A stretch of DNA of 64,000 nt from Paragonimus westermani (GCA_008508345.1 QNGE01000421.1:124001-188000), one strand, 5' to 3'; positions 23,201 through 38,167 are shown, numbered from the stretch's first letter. Numbers and translations are program-made. Notes: generated by a model from the letters alone, not told the origin.

Positions 23201-26200
23201 ACACGAGGTTCCGGTGAGTGCATTTCAACACACGGCTATCAATAATCATTCTAATCTTCCTCAACAACTGATAATTGCGATAGAATGGCAACAGGAAAAT
23301 TAAGAATTCTGGATTACAACTAACATGAAAGTCTGCTGATAAAAAGAGATAGTGTTACATATGAGTTTGACAGAATATGGGATCGCCTACTCAGTTTCAA
23401 CGTTTTCTAGACTACCGCCAACTAGACGGTTTACTCTCAATATTCGGCTAAGACACTTGATGCTAGGATCTAACTGGAGCAAGTCGTTCCCTTATAAACG
23501 TTTCCAAATTATTACACATATCCACCTTGTTTAATTAACGGAGATTACAATCATATATTTCACGTGGATACTTTAAAATAATGCGATTTAAATAACCATG
23601 AATAGATATCTCTTTTGTTTTCACAAAAACAAAAACCACGGTTTAATTCTTAAAATGAGCTACGGTTGTCTTACCTGCTTACAATCCACAGCATGTTCGC
23701 TGGGCTGAATGTCTATGCCACTGACATATACGTGCAATTTAAAAGTAAAAAATCCATAATTCACGTTTCACAGCCGAACGCAGAAGAATCAATCTGGGGC
23801 GGTTCGATTGATTTCGACAAATATCTCACTGTTTGTGAGATAAACACTGCACATTAATAATAACTTTGTAATCACTCAGTGAACTTTTTAGTTTGAAGAA
23901 TGCTTTTTATAATAAGCATTTTCTTCTGCAAACACTTTAAACAAACTTCTGAGTTGCTTTAACCTTTCGTACCTTCCTGAAAATAGCCTTAACTGGATTA
24001 CAATGTGAGGTTATCCCAGCCCATAGGCAGCTTACATAAAGGCATTGATAGAATCACATTCAGCACTGTGTGATATCAGCAAAATAGTGCAGGCCATAGC
24101 TGAATCAGAGATAGGAACGGTTTTGAATGGTCCCATTGTCAAGTTCTGATAACTCACAACTATGGGTGGCCTAACTTCAGTGAATTTTATTTTTCAGTAC
24201 CAACATCGACAACAACGTCCACGTCTTCATTAGCACGTAGTAAAAGCGAATATTTTTCCAGTACTCCTTGTAACGAAGCGTTGTCGGTACCTATACGACA
24301 TCAAAACAAGCGATCCCTAAAGGCATCCTCTTCAGAAAGACAATAGTTTATCTGATGTGGCGTTTACGAAAGTTCACTAAAAATTGTCTCCTAGCACTAA
24401 AAGTTTTTTACATGAAAAGCATTTTAAAACTGGAATACATCACACTAGAGCGTCTATACAATAGCAGCATGCTAATGACCAGGTTAATGTCAGGTTAATC
24501 GAGCCAGTGAGTTTGTGCACTTTTACCGAATCGAATATATCTGTTTTTATCGTAATTCCTGATGTATATCCACTTCACACACGAATTGCTTCGAATTGAA
24601 ATAACCCGAATCAACAGTCAAAGGTCAGAAAAATGATAGTTTTGATAAGACGTAACAAAACAAACCCAACCATATCAAAATGCTACCTGCTCTATGACAC
24701 TTAAGACTGTCTTCATTGCATCAATACATTAAAAAGAAAGATGTTTGTTGCCCGAAAATGAGCATTATTGTGATACCGAAACAATTGGTTTAAGGGGTGG
24801 AAACCATTTTATTCTGAATATCGTTAACCACAAGAATATGAACCATATCAGCATTCCAACTTGTGAAAGTTTGATCACCACAGTGGGATGCAACGTGATC
24901 TACTCTGAGGGATACTTTTGGATTTAGTAGTGTTGGAATTCAACAACAAAAATTTAGTTCGATTTGTTTCATGAGTTTACTGGTTATGTATTAAGATCCC
25001 AGGATAGTTTGAACGACGAACAGTAGTATAAACACATGGATAAACACATGGAAGATAAGTGGGTTTCTAAACGGTAATATAGGGAAAATGAGAGGAAGTA
25101 GAAAATCATACCGTTGAGTCATCCACCCAGCGGGAAAATGAAGCTGAAGTGCTATTCATTAGTGTTATCGTTTCCGGAGAATGGCTAATCGAGCTGTCTT
25201 GCTCCACACATTATGTTTGGTCACTAAACTGACACATGTCTGCTCTGATCACTGTTTTCCGTTTAGCTTGCCTGATGAGTCCGGAAACAAAATTACGTTC
25301 TGTAACATCCAGATGGAGCGCCCAATGTGTTCTGCTGGGTTAAGTGGAACGTCGTAAACGGAACGTAAGTGAACAGGTTCACGTACCTCATACCGATGCA
25401 CAACCAGACGAACATGCCAAAATTCATTTATGAAAGTCCGAAAAACTGCAGCAGTTTTTTCATTCTGATTTGTAAGGCACCCGAGATAGCTCAGCAATCT
25501 GAAATAATTTAATAAACCAAATTACCTAATAGTTCACGACTGGTGTTATACTGCCATCTGGCTGAGTTCATTTCACATTTCATTGGATCGTCAAAAATTA
25601 ACCTTCCACATATCAGTACCCAAAAGTGTCCCGTCCGATATTCTGAAATGTGACCTGAGTGACTGGTTCGAGTCGATTGCTTCCGATGGTTTCGGTGACG
25701 AAGACTCGCGCACTGAGACCGGTGTCTCATTTGACACGATCGACATTCTATCATTTTAAGAATTATTCATCAACCGTGGATAAGTTTCTTGAGTTTGCAC
25801 TCATCCTACATAGAACAGTAAGCGTGGACACTAGAACTGAATTGCATACAGTCTCTGGAACACACGAGGTGAACTGATGCATTTTTAATAATGATTGTCG
25901 TTTTGTGTTTCCAGCTGCATCGCACATGCCTTCCACCACACACGATTTAGTATTCCGTGTATGAATGATCTAAACACTGTCTTTGCCTAGAAAAGTTCAA
26001 AAAGACTTGAAATTAGGCTTCAAATATTACTTTATGATATGGATTTGCGTGACTGAATTCGCTCACCGTGGAACGACCCCACTGCTCTGACAATATCCCT
26101 GTTGTAAAAAGTCCGAGAGACTGAGGTTACACCATGTTATGAAAGACATTTGTGGTTGTTTTCCGTTTTAGTAATTTGCTAGTGACATTGCGGCCTCTTT

Positions 26201-28109
26201 AGGTGTACATGAAAATGACAGTTTTCAAGTTGTAATGGTGGTGATCGTGGCATATAGCGGATCAACCGCATCAACGATACCGCTCACCGTTTGTTTGAGA
26301 CTTGTTCTAGGGAGAAAATTCTCCGGCTCGGAACGCTTGTTCGTACACGGCGAACTCACTCTCGGCATACTGGGCTTACTAAGTAAACGCAATGCGATTC
26401 GTTCTTATTCAGTGCTCCCCAAGTGGATGGTACCCACTGCCTCACGGTCTTTTCCGGGATGAAGCACTCTATTTGTGGTAAAATATGAGTAAACGTAATC
26501 GATTACTTCATTTGCTTTCAGTCACAGTAGGGGAGAAATCGAATAAAAGATGAAACCTAGTGTAGGACATTCTTCGTGGAAATGAGAAAGATAGTGAGAT
26601 CGAGGTAGTATCACTAACGACCGTTGGAGTGCAGTGGTTCCAGACATGTAAACCAATTAGTTGCCATCAAGTCGACTGATGCCGTTCACTCCCAGCTGGA
26701 CACGACCGTCAAAACAACATACAGAGAGCTGTGGTGCCGCCAGGTAGAACAAATTCGACTAAGTTTATTCGAACACTATTCTGTCAATGTGCTTCTTACA
26801 TTCACTTTCATTATCCCCTATTTGAGAATCCGCACAACAATGACCCAGTGACCAAGTGGATTTTTGATAGAAAACTGTCTGGTGGATCAGAATCGCTAGA
26901 AGTCGCAGAATGAGTTAACGTTCACAGATTCTCCATGTTGTTTCATTATGCTTTATGGTATACCTCGGATAAGACTTGTATACTTGTTCTTAACAAAGTC
27001 GCTAAAACATGGTGAAATAATTCATGTTGAAAAGTATAATTGTGTGACTTAATTACCCAGCATAAATTTATTCATCGAGGAACAGCCAAGTCAAATTTAC
27101 TTAATGAAGTGGAAACGTATGAAAGTTGTTTTTATTGTGTATTGGACCGAAAGCAAAAATTTTCACTACTACTCGATCTATTCAACGTAAACTTCGTTTA
27201 GCAGTTGCGTTTGCGTTGAAATAAAGTCGGGAAATGGAAAGAAACTAAACAGCGTTAACGTTGCTCAAGTTTGCAAGCTGTATGCTCAATGTGTATGAAC
27301 AAGTCGTTAAGATGTTTGCTTCTGGTTCCATTAAATAATCGAGTCCGCATGAACCTGTCAAAATTGCAGTAGACACATGTATGATCGGCATGCACGGAAT
27401 TTGACGTGGCATGATAAATCAGGTTTCTATAAATCAGGTGTAATTCAAGTCACTTCAAGTCCAGAAAAATTTGTGCACGCCAAGAGCTGAGATCTAGTTT
27501 GTGACTCTTTCACAGTACGTAGATAGTAGTAAAACTCTTTTTTTGTTCTCAGATACCAGCCGGTGTAAGTGCACGCGGACTATACACAAACGGTTTGTTA
27601 AGAAATTGATGGTCTGAGCCAAAGAACGCATATAGCACAGTGATTTTTTTTTTCGGAAACGAACAATGGGTTATGCGCTCTAACACGACGGTAAATAAAC
27701 CCGTTAATTTGCCTAGAACATTAGTCACAGAACGTTAGGGTTTCAACGGTTGCGAGTACCCAGTTCCTGTAGGTATCGAAAAGCACTCCATGTTGTACTG
27801 CACTCGAGTATTTCTTCTTGCAATTTTCGATTGTTTATTTCTGTATCCAAATGGTCGTCCGAACAACGGGTAGATTTGCTCTCGTCTGGCAGAATGTGAT
27901 GTCCGAATTGATCGCTTGGTCACACAGTCTGCCGTCGTTTCTCCCGAAGCACGTCAGACTATACTGGAAGCAAGTTTTGTTAACCGCGTTGAAACCACAA
28001 TTGACTTGGAACATGATAAACCCGCAACAAATTAGTGAGCAACCGCAGACCACAGCATAGACAAATTGAGGCGGACGCACCTAGATCAATAACGACCTGC
28101 GACAACCTG
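17228..28109. other. Long non-coding stretch, no supported gene
   Basis: Nearly 11 kb without a coding region I can support. Open frames are under 90 codons, occur on both strands and show no motif or splice pattern. A GC-richer patch at about 20830-21070 looks like it could be a dispersed repeat but has no partner in this window. The stretch 26235-26460 has a faint protease-like pattern (LTV..L then ILG), too weak to call. A run of ten T lies at 27644-27653. The rest is ordinary AT-rich sequence. Confidence 0.5.
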
Positions 28110-28760
28110 GTGTTGAATGAAGTGACACGCAAATTTCGAGAATTGTTCACTGAATTTCAGGGCCCGTAAGGTTGGTGTGACCGAAATAACCACCAAGTCC
28201 CCATTGAGCTCAAGCGATTTCGACCATTCTGTGCCAGAAAAATTCCCATACACCTTCAGCTGGAAGTTGAACGACAAGTGATGGACGTGTTGAGAGAAGT
28301 TACTGAAGAAACCGTTAGCCTGTTCACTTATAATTTCTTGTTCGTTGGGAAGCTTAGCGGTAAATTTCGACTTTGTAATTACTTCAGAGGATTCAATGCG
28401 ATCAGAGTCAATAAATTTGCAGCCGTCCCAGCGGTGGGAGGACCTCTGATTAGCTACAAAACACCGATGTATCTACAGTGTAGGACTCGCGGTTCGGTTA
28501 TTAGCAAGTTTCAATCAAGCGCTTCCGGGGCTGAAGAAAAACAGTACCGGTTCATACATGTACCATCGGGATTGTGTGGCGCCCATATTGCGTTCAGACG
28601 GCTGTTTCTGAAGCAGCTGGACGGATTGCACACCACTGCTATCTATGGGGAGGACCTCGTCATCTATGACAGATATTTCAGTCGTGCTGCATAAGATTGA
28701 AAAACCAGCCTACGGATCAATAGTAGTCCTGGAGGTAGTGCAGTACGACTGCTCGTCCTT
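28110..28760 (+). pseudogene. Reverse transcriptase fragment, 12.7-17.2 kb lineage
   Basis: Translations over this stretch align with the RT of the full-length element in order: KFRELFT region, then RKIPIHLQLEVERQ, a degraded finger domain (GKFRLCNYFRGFNA for the DFRRLN segment), EEKQYRF, SGLCGAHIAFR, and AIYGEDLVIYD at the catalytic site. The second catalytic position is changed (YGED for YGDD), so even this part would be inactive. A stop lies near 28170. An ATG frame of 138 codons (28278-28694) remains open. DNA similarity continues to about 28760 (shared CGGATCAAT). No LTR, gag or integrase flanks it, so it is an isolated internal fragment, much older than the full-length copy. Confidence 0.8.
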
Positions 28761-31194
28761 ACTAAACTAGCACAGTGGCACTACTATCGGCTCAAACTTT
28801 TTAAAAAGCGCCGCACTCATTGTACCGAATTTCATACACACGTTCATCTGGCGGTTTCAACACCGGATAGTCTGCTATGGTTTCGTGAAATTAAGCAAAA
28901 AACCGTCCACTTGGTTAGCGTATTCAGATCTATTTACCTGATGTAAACAGTAAACTCACTGCAAAAGTCACTGGCGGTGAAAACCTGGCATATTTTCCTA
29001 GGTGAGGTGGGGAGAAATGAAATTTTACATTAACTACACCTCAGCAACAAATAGTTTGAACCAGCGGGTGTGTACTTTTATGCTAGAAAAAATCTAAACA
29101 GCCACTACACACTCTTATCACCATATACGTAAATACACCACTCGTATTATCTATTGGTCCATGGTTGTGTTTTTCGGCAATCTTTTTCACAACATCTCGT
29201 CATCCTTACTGAATTTCACCTACTCACAATAGCTGACATATTTTGTTGTTCGAAAAAAGGTGGCATCCCAATTTTTTTCGACCTTATCCACCGTGACGAA
29301 CAGCTGATATTTTGATCAGCTCACAGGAGTATGCAATCTGCTTAACCATCGAACAATATTAAAAACATCAAAAGGTTATACCAGAAGAGATTGAACAGAC
29401 CAGCGTTGCCAAAAGTGCGGTAGCAGTCAAACGGAAACGATGGTGCACCAAAACAGTGAAACGACAGTCAAATTGTACTGTCCTTTGTCTTGGCGTGGTT
29501 CTTTTAAGTAAGCAACCAGCTGGCAAAGTATAATGGTTTCATCAATATTGCAGTCAGAGGTCTTTTCTTCACAGCCATAGAATAGCAACAGAGAGCGCGT
29601 CAGTCTTGTACAGTTCGTTCTTTGTTAGATTGTTCAACGCTGAATAGTCTACTGCAATCAAATGCACTGCATTATAGAGCGTGATCGGGTATACGGATCA
29701 CTTGAGTACGTATGATTTTACTGGTGGAACGGAGACCGGAAGCAAACACTGGAAAACAATGTTGCTTTCCGTAGACTCATCACCATGAAACGCATAACAG
29801 TGAACTTGGGGTGACACTGCACGTTTTAATCATATCTATTAGTAACGATTGTAGTCGCGTTCACATCCAAGCGAGTTAATCTAGGAAACTAAGTGAATCC
29901 GACCGCAGTCAGCTGGATCTGTGCTGAATAGTGGAACTCTTGATAAGTTACATACCACGTGACAAATAGGGAACAATTAGTATTTAGATAACCCGCACAG
30001 GAAACCTCATAGAACTGGTCGAAGCAACGTTAACCCGACACACGCTCCCCCTTCAACTGACAACAAAGTCGGTGCAGAATATTAATACACGCAGTGCCCC
30101 TGAGTGAATACAAACAAACCTGTCAGCAACATATTACTACTTAACTTGAGTGGTCAGATATCTGTGTCACGCTTGTTGACTTCTAGTATGGGAGCTGCTC
30201 AGTAATAATCGATAGCACTGATAATGTTCACAAAAGTTATAGTCAGTCTATTCAAAATATGAGAGCCGTTTTAACTGATACAAAACATCTCATCACTTGA
30301 TGTGACATATAGGATTAACAGATAGAAGGCGCTTAAAATGGACGTAACACACATTATATGCTTTGCTAAACTGGCCTTGATCTGTTAAGTAACTGATATT
30401 TCAGTGCAAGGCGAGGTTGCTAACTGGGTAATCTGGAGCAGTCAATCAGGAATTATGGAAAAGACAATCGCTGTATTAAAGGGAACAGGAAAAGAATACC
30501 AGGATGGAATGTTTTTCACTGTTCGCTGAAACCGTGAAGCCCCAGAAAGTGACAGTCTGTTGAAAATGTGAAGGTTAAATTTTTGTCCAGCCCAGATGAT
30601 AAAAGTTGAATTCTGTTCAAACATGTCACATCGGTCAATGCCTACTCGGGGAAATGTCTAATGGACAGGAATTTATTAGTGATGACTGTTTCTTCCAATC
30701 GCAACTGGAAGATCAGAATAAGACGAAGCGTCTAGGTGAAAATGGAATATATTTCCACATACTTGCAATCACTTCAAAGTTAGCTCTCATTGGCGCCGTT
30801 CTAACCCCTTAGTGCGATCTTTCCAAACAAGCTTTGAATTAATCCGATTATATTCGCGTATAGTATGCTTCTGTGGACTCAGATGCGGGTGTTATTATTT
30901 ACTAGCGCTGTTCACAGACCCTCACGATGTCAGCGCTGACTTGCTTCAGTAACTTTCATCATAACCGGTAGATATTAATGACCAAATTTCCACGAACTGA
31001 AAAGATCACGATGCATACTTATTTTCTGGACGACTGTACTATAAGATTTGTGTCTTACTACACATTACGGACATGGCTACAATGGTACTTATTCATCTGT
31101 TCCAGCGACAGCAGTCTGTGCTAAATCAAATAAACAACACTGGAGGAAAGTCTTTCGAGTATACAGACTAGAGTTTTTCACTCAGATTGCGACA
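28761..31194. other. Non-coding stretch, nothing recognised
   Basis: Only short scattered open frames. I looked for the rest of the retroelement downstream of the RT fragment (RNase H and integrase motifs) and did not find it. Confidence 0.5.
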
Positions 31195-31265
31195 GCCTCC
31201 ACAGAGCTCAGGATAACACACTTCAAATCCCAGCCGTGAACATGTGTGACGTGGTCTAATAATGA
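31195..31265 (+). repeat. Probable decayed family-A repeat (copy 5)
   Basis: Contains CTTCAAATCCCAGCCGTGAACATGTG followed by TCTAATAATGA, matching the box B-CCGGCCGTGG-ATATGCAC-CTCTAATGAGA order of family A. The 3' body is not recognisable. It is the least certain copy. Confidence 0.4.
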
Positions 31266-33147
31266 TTAATCGGAGACGACCTTGCTCACCCACTGCTGCC
31301 TATGTAAAACGAGGTTGATTGTTTATGTACGTTGGTAAGTGGTTTTGCGGAACGTGTGTAACACATATAAACATTTCCGTCCAAAGATACACGAGCCAAC
31401 AAGCAACACAATAAAGTACTGAATGGGTGCTTCCTTGGAGCTCATTACTTGAGTTGTCGTCAATGGTTATCGACAAAAAGACCGACATCTGTAGATACAA
31501 ACTGGATTAATACATCATCATTAGTACTGTCTGATCATCGTTCTTTGGCACAAAGAGAAGGACGGTTTGGCTTTTGGCATACCTTTGTGCCAGCTCTGCG
31601 TCTTTGGTTTCACTGTCGATCAAAGTAGCTCTAGCATCATGTTCAACAAGGTTGTTTAAAGTTGTCCAAGTTTGTTCAAATGTAGCCCTGGATATCTTGG
31701 GGTTGATAGATGACGGTTACTTAAGTCGCTTGCAAATCGGTGTACATCAAGCCGAATAATAAATATAGGAAGCAAGTTATCTATATGTTTCAAGCAGGCG
31801 TATCGATACTCGAGTTGGTCGAATTTCTGAGGGTGCTACAATGGTTATGATGGAGATAATAAATCTGCTGAACTGAAAGGTCTGGTTAATCAACCTGATG
31901 ACAGTCTAATTGCGACGGTTGAGAATATAACGTCAAACTGTTGCAACTTCTCTTGTATAGCCCGCTTTCTTGCGAGTAAACTAGGTTTCACTTGGCTTGG
32001 TGGTCTGTGTTGCAGCCTGCTTGCTATGGCAGATGGCTGCAACCGACTGTTACTATCCCTGCAAGACGCTTCCGTGCGTTCAACTTCTTGAAGCTGATCT
32101 TTTTCCTGTAGAAAGCAGAGTCAATAATCAACAGCGCTCACCTTTTTCGAAGCTTCAGAACCCTAACAGTATTATGTTGGCAGTAAACCAACTAAATCTA
32201 CAACACTTTTCCAGTTTATATTACTGCCCAGTGCCATGGGCGTTTGCAGTGGCCTACAGCATAAAACCCACTTCACTTATCATACCGATCGCTACGCGCA
32301 CCTAACCCTGAGGTCCCGTAGACAGCACACACGACAGACCAATGTAGGTTGAATATCACTCACAGCTGACAGCACGCACAATTTTCAGACTGACCCTGCT
32401 GAAAAAGCGGTTGATTTGGGTTCCGATTCTGTTGGAGGACACCAGTGGTGTACAACCTTGCAATCACCAAGTTTGAACTAACGATGGCGTTCGCACGAAG
32501 TAATTGCGTTGGCCATAGCACACCTCACCGCATATAGATTATAGCTGAATTTGTATGCTAAAAAGTTCACCGAACTTTGTTTGTGAAAGAAACTCAGATT
32601 GTCTGATTGCTTCTAATGGAGACACAGTAGTTAAACTATTGGGTGTGATGCGAAATCTCTAAATAAAGGATTCTCATCAGAGCGAATTCACCGATTCTAT
32701 CGAGTAATACTTCGATTGCAGACATGTGGTGGGAGGTTCCACGAGAGATAATTTCATTCCTAACCACAACTCACTGGGATTTCTAATTTCATACAAACGT
32801 TTCAGTGACTTGCATCAGTTCCTACTACGATTCGGTAACAAGTATGTTGCAAATTCTCACCATGATTTGTCATACTCCAATGGTCCCCAAAGTGGGGGAA
32901 ATTCAGCAGTTAAAATTACAAACAAGATAGTTCTTATGAATAAAATTAACACACAGAAGTTCATGTTGTGAACATGTTGGCTCAAGCCACTAGAAAAGAA
33001 GGCGGGGAAATGGTAGATAGTGCGTTCAATCGTGTACATGAAAATGTCATTTGGTCCAATGGCTGAAAGCCAGGAGAGAAACGAAGAGGTCCAGGGGAAG
33101 ATGGGAAGCAAACTATTGTTTCCATTAACCTGTTATGAAATAAAGTA
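31266..33147. other. Non-coding stretch, no supported gene
   Basis: A 102-codon plus-strand frame at 31997-32305 starts with a hydrophobic, cysteine-containing stretch but opens with TTG, and I see no splice sites or family. Nothing else stands out. Confidence 0.45.
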
Positions 33148-33252
33148 CAAGACTAGAGCCTTGCTAGTTCTAAAGCTCGTCATCAGTATACATCACTGAC
33201 GTGACCGTGGGTTTAGTTCTGACCAGCTTCTCTTGAGGCAACCATGTTGAGT
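33148..33252 (-). repeat. SINE-type family A repeat, partial (copy 6)
   Basis: Plus-strand order AAGCTCGTCATCAGTA, CATCACTGACGTGACCGTGGG, then CTTGAGGCAACCATGTTGA parallels copy 1 (GAGCTCATCAGTAGTGCAT, CCACGGCCGGG, CGAGGCAACCGTGTTGA). The tRNA-like head and adjacent body are present; the distal 3' body has diverged or been lost. Confidence 0.6.
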
Positions 33253-36200
33253 AAACCAGTTCCCTCAGATTAACTGCAACTGAGTTGTAATTTCTGAAAT
33301 TTCTGCTCGGTACGAATTTAAAGCTGTAGGGTCATCAATCCGAAATGACAATGCAATTGCTGTGTCCTTTTCTTTAGGCGGGCTGGCTACCAGAATATCA
33401 CTATTCTGTGCAGGAGATTAAACGCTGGCATCTGACGGAATTCCTTCTTATTTAATGGGGAACCTTTCTACAATTGAGCGGAGAATCGGCCCTGTCTTGC
33501 GAACCAAACGGAGAATGACTACGCAGCACAATTATTCGGAGCTTGTTACGGCTAGAACTACATCGATCTTCACGCCGAAATTGTTCACTTGGTCCACGTT
33601 TCACTGTGAACACTAAAATCGTTTCCAGAGAACTATTTGTATAAGCCCACACAGTAACATTTCATAATTATAAAACCAGTCAAGAGAACTTAACAGCCTA
33701 TTTGCAAATAACGAATCGAAATAAAATTTTACCAATTCCGTACAAACAAGACAGCACAATGGATATGAGCCCATGCTGCTCAGGATGGGAATACCCTTTT
33801 AGACGAGTGTATTCCTGATCAAACTTACGTAAGAGTGGTCCATAGTGGTCAGGGAGATGCCGTTTATGTTTCCTATACAGGATAGTGTGTTTGTCACTTA
33901 CCTGGTCTCTTTGGAAGCATTTTGGGATATGGAGGGTAATCCAGGTGGGCTAGCTGAACATAGTCATACTTTGACTGAGTTACCTGTGAAGTGAATTTAC
34001 TAAAAGCAGCAAGACAATAAAAGAAACTACAAGTGAGCTAACAGTAGTTCAGGCATCGTTTTCTCTCCCTGATAGGTTTGTAAAGTGTACACAATTTGAC
34101 GTTGATCTTTTGAGTTTGGACATAATGGTTCCCGGAAATAAATACAGTTTCATCCGTCACTCTGCAATAAAATCTACTCTCCTCATTACGACACTGTGAA
34201 TAAACAAGCATCAATAGCAGTCACTTGTGTACTTGTGTCCGATGTTGCTAAGTAGTGAGACATGAGTCTAACTCATTCTTTAAAAGGTACTGAATTAGAT
34301 GTAAAATGGATGAGAAGACTACAGCCTACCATGAACGATAGTCAATCCACCATAATTACAGTCATTCGCCGGCTACCAGTGGTCACTAAGACGTATGCGT
34401 GTTAAGTGAATCCGTTAGTGAGTATACACGGGGAAAAACATATGTGGTCGGTTGTACTGCAGACTTGTCTGTTTGTGAAGACCAAGGAGCACGCGTATGT
34501 GACTGTTCATTGTGTGTATTGTGTAATTTCCCCCCGGTTCATTTGTGTACGTCGGATAGTGTAATTAATATTCGGCACTTTTCAAACTTTTATTCGCCAA
34601 TTTTGCCAATTTTGTGATAAAACCTACGGTGTAGACACATTTCATAGCTGAGTGGTCACTATCGGCAATAAAGACAAGTTTTCCGTGGGAGTTGTTAAAA
34701 TGTGAAAAAATTACCAATAAATCCGATGTTAAGTCCATATTAGAAAGCACGGTCGCTCAGAATGGAGGACTCAGCCGTGTGATCCCACTTCAGTGTGTTC
34801 AGGTACTCGTTTCGGATGAGGCCACCAAATAAGTGAAGAGGATTTTAGAAATATCTGTTCACCGAGGAAGATAAAATGATTTGGGTCCATGGGATTAATG
34901 GAAATTTATTAATTTGAAAAGTATGTAATGCTCATGCTCACTAGAAGCTGTGCTGGACAGTAAATTGAAGTGCATAGACTAGAGAAAGAACATGCAATGT
35001 GAGAAGAAGATAACGGTTTTGTTTCTGAAGTGATAAGGTTCGTCGGAATACAAAACAACATAACGCTTAATGAATTAGAAGAGGGACAGAAAAGTGGCAG
35101 TCAAGCATGAAACAAACCTGGTCCAGGAGATAACTGTTTGTGTTAGTGCTGAAGACCTCACACTAAGTCAAACTTGTTTTGACGGTCTTAGTGGTTGGAC
35201 ATCCAGGTCAGCATCACGAATGTGAGCAGCGCGTCTGCTTGAACTCAATCATTGACGACGTTGTGACAGCGGAGACAGCTAGGATGTTTCAACGTAGACA
35301 TACCATACGAGTGATAAAAGCTTGCGTGTATTTCAAACTATTCATGTGGTGTTACAGCAATCACGTTTGCCAACAGAGATTACATTTTATACCAAGCATA
35401 TACATATGCTTCAGGGAATGCAACAACTGGTGTGGTATTTCCTGAGACAAAGTAGAAACGCTTTTGAGTAATCTATAACACATGGGGAATTAACTGAAGT
35501 AATGTCAATTTTTTTTAGTAAGAAGTTGATCTTGACGAAAAAACACGCTTTTCCATCCTGCACTGTATTCCGTCAGTAAGATAAACGTCTTTCGTGAGAA
35601 CTGGTCAACCTGCATGAATATGCAACTCAATACGTAGTCATAACAGAGCGTCCAGTATCAAGAGAAATTTATCTAACCGTAGAACCCTAAAAGACCTGGC
35701 TGGGTTGCTGTTATATTCCTTCGACATTAGGACACTGCTTCATTTCTTCTGTAAATATCATTCTCAGATCCAATTCGCCGTCAGTAATACGTAGCATTTT
35801 GTCTCGTGAAAAGTAAACCGCATGTGACCAGTAACCAGTGCAAACCACTTCCAATCTAAGATGATAACCGAAAATACATCATGGTCAATAAAAGCAGACT
35901 ATAGACGTTATCTTGACGTATTCACCTTCCAATAACACTGTCTATCATTCGCTAAACTTTCAGGTCGCGAGCGCACGAAAGTGCTGGAAAACTCACCAGT
36001 CCTCGGGGTTCAAGGTCGACTAATAGGGACAAAGACGAGCCCAGAACGGAACCTTAAAGCACATCACTAGATATCTAGTGCTACGCAAAAGCTCAGTTAA
36101 TTACGTTTCTAACGGAATATTGGTCGCTCATGAGTACCAGGGGGTTTGGGTTTTTCATTAAATTTGAAAAGGGACAACAGTTGCATGCAAGATGTCTTGC

Positions 36201-38167
36201 GGAACGACATTCCGTTTGCAACCCACCAATGAATTTGGCAAAATTAACATGCACATTATATTGTGGAGGTGCAAGTGGCTAGGCGAAATCGATCTAAACA
36301 AGCCTGAGACAATCAGTCAGGTGACCACGGCGGTGACCGAAGCAGCAAGATGCATCTTAAGCGTACTCATTGTCAAGAAACATGAATCTACCGCAACATA
36401 ATAGAATTGCTGTGGCTCGAAGAGGTAATCGGAAACCAAAAAGAGAAATTGTTAAAAATCCGTACAAATTGAACGGAACATGTAAGATTTGGTTGAAAAA
36501 TCTGTGCGAATCGAATAGGGATTAAAACAATACACGTCGGTTTACAGTGATCAAAAAAGTAACGCAATACTGATTAAAGAAGGATAGAGGTGGTTCATCA
36601 GTTGTTAAACTTTATGAAAAATAAATCGGTGTAGAAATTCAGGTTTTGAAGAAATGCGGAAGTAAAATGAAATCAGAGTACCTGGTTCATTCTTATCAGC
36701 ATAACGAGATGTTAGTCACCACCCGTTTCTGGGCACACAGAGTGGAATTCAGCCGGCGTATTGGGATAGATTCCACAATATTGAGATTCTGCTTTAGTTT
36801 GGGTCTGAAGAACACTCTGTAGGAGGTTCTTGCGTCCACTGAGTGCCCGGTCTGTGGACTGTTTCTTGTAGCGGTACTGGCGGCAAAACTGACTTCCGAA
36901 ATCAAAGACCATTCAGGTATGTGCTTGTTAATGCATGCGCCAATGCCAGGCATATCTTGAATGTGCGCTTCAGTGTTACCTTTGAATGGCGTTTTATCAT
37001 AACCAAAACTGTTACATTTTATATACAGATATACAGCAGCACTAGACTGAAGTTAAGTTTTTGTTACAGCTAATGTCAGAAAGCAGAAACAAGTAGCCAG
37101 TTTACCACACGTCTTCTCCCGAACTGGAACTACAGAAGAGATTAAAATTTTTATTCAACCTACACACGACCTACCGATACGTTAACTTTGTTCCCAAAAT
37201 GTCTATCTCATTCGAGCTGTTTGAAGGATTAACTTTTGTTTCCTCCACGGTATTTCGTGGTCTGATAATGGCCTTCATAACGGAGCGAGTCCATTAAACC
37301 TTTTTTCGCACACGCTCTACATATATATCGTGATGAACACTCACAAAGGTGTTAGGCCATCACAAAGCAATGCCAACCGGCTGACTTTTCACGCAACCAA
37401 ACAACTCACTGCTATTATTCTCGACTTATCATCTAATTGGCTAAGGAGTACTTGTGTCCAAAGTTTTAGAACTTACCATAGGTTGTGATGTTCTGCTAAA
37501 AATCTTCCGGTTTCTTGAATATTGCTGCGTTCTCTCTGGGCATGCAAAACTATGTTGAACTGGTGAGCGGTTATCGTGACTGGTTATTCGCTACTGTCTA
37601 CCTATTCAACTCACTATGTTTTTTTGTAAAATCATGTTTCGGCGCATTTGTTTTCAACTCTAAACTCGCAAGCGGTTTCTCATTTCAAAATGTCGGTATC
37701 TATAGTGAGTGGTCCTGCTTGAACTGCATTATTCTGCTAAGATACATCATGTTTGCAATACAAGCTGACTAAACGAAATGGCTAGTTAAATTAAGTGCAA
37801 CCCTTCCACTATTGGAGGGGAACATGCGATAAAACGTGAACATCGTGTACATGCAAAAAGCTGACTCTCAAGTGCATACCCCAAAAGAACATATCTCAGA
37901 AACGAAGGTTGTATCGGCACACTTAGGTTGAATACTTAATGGAATAGTTATCATAAACGAGCTGGACGGCATGAATAGTTCACTATGCGAATAAGGCACG
38001 ACTGAATCTTATGTTAAGGGTCAGCTACGTTTATCTGAGAGTAACAATCATCAATCATAATATTGACCAACAAGTCCACGACTTTTGTAATTTCAAATTT
38101 TAGAGGAGTCCTAGTTGTGGGGTAGTCGATTGAAGTGAGTAGATGAGTTATTGTGTCTCCTTTCCAG
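33253..38167. other. Long non-coding stretch, no supported gene
   Basis: Only small overlapping open frames. No domain, repeat family, RNA gene or regulatory motif can be supported from the sequence. Confidence 0.5.

Noticed and set aside
26235..26460. Possible degenerate CsRn1-like protease (LTV..L, RKFS, ILG pattern)
   Set aside because: It needs two gaps to align, has no DTG motif, and has no neighbouring gag or pol pieces.
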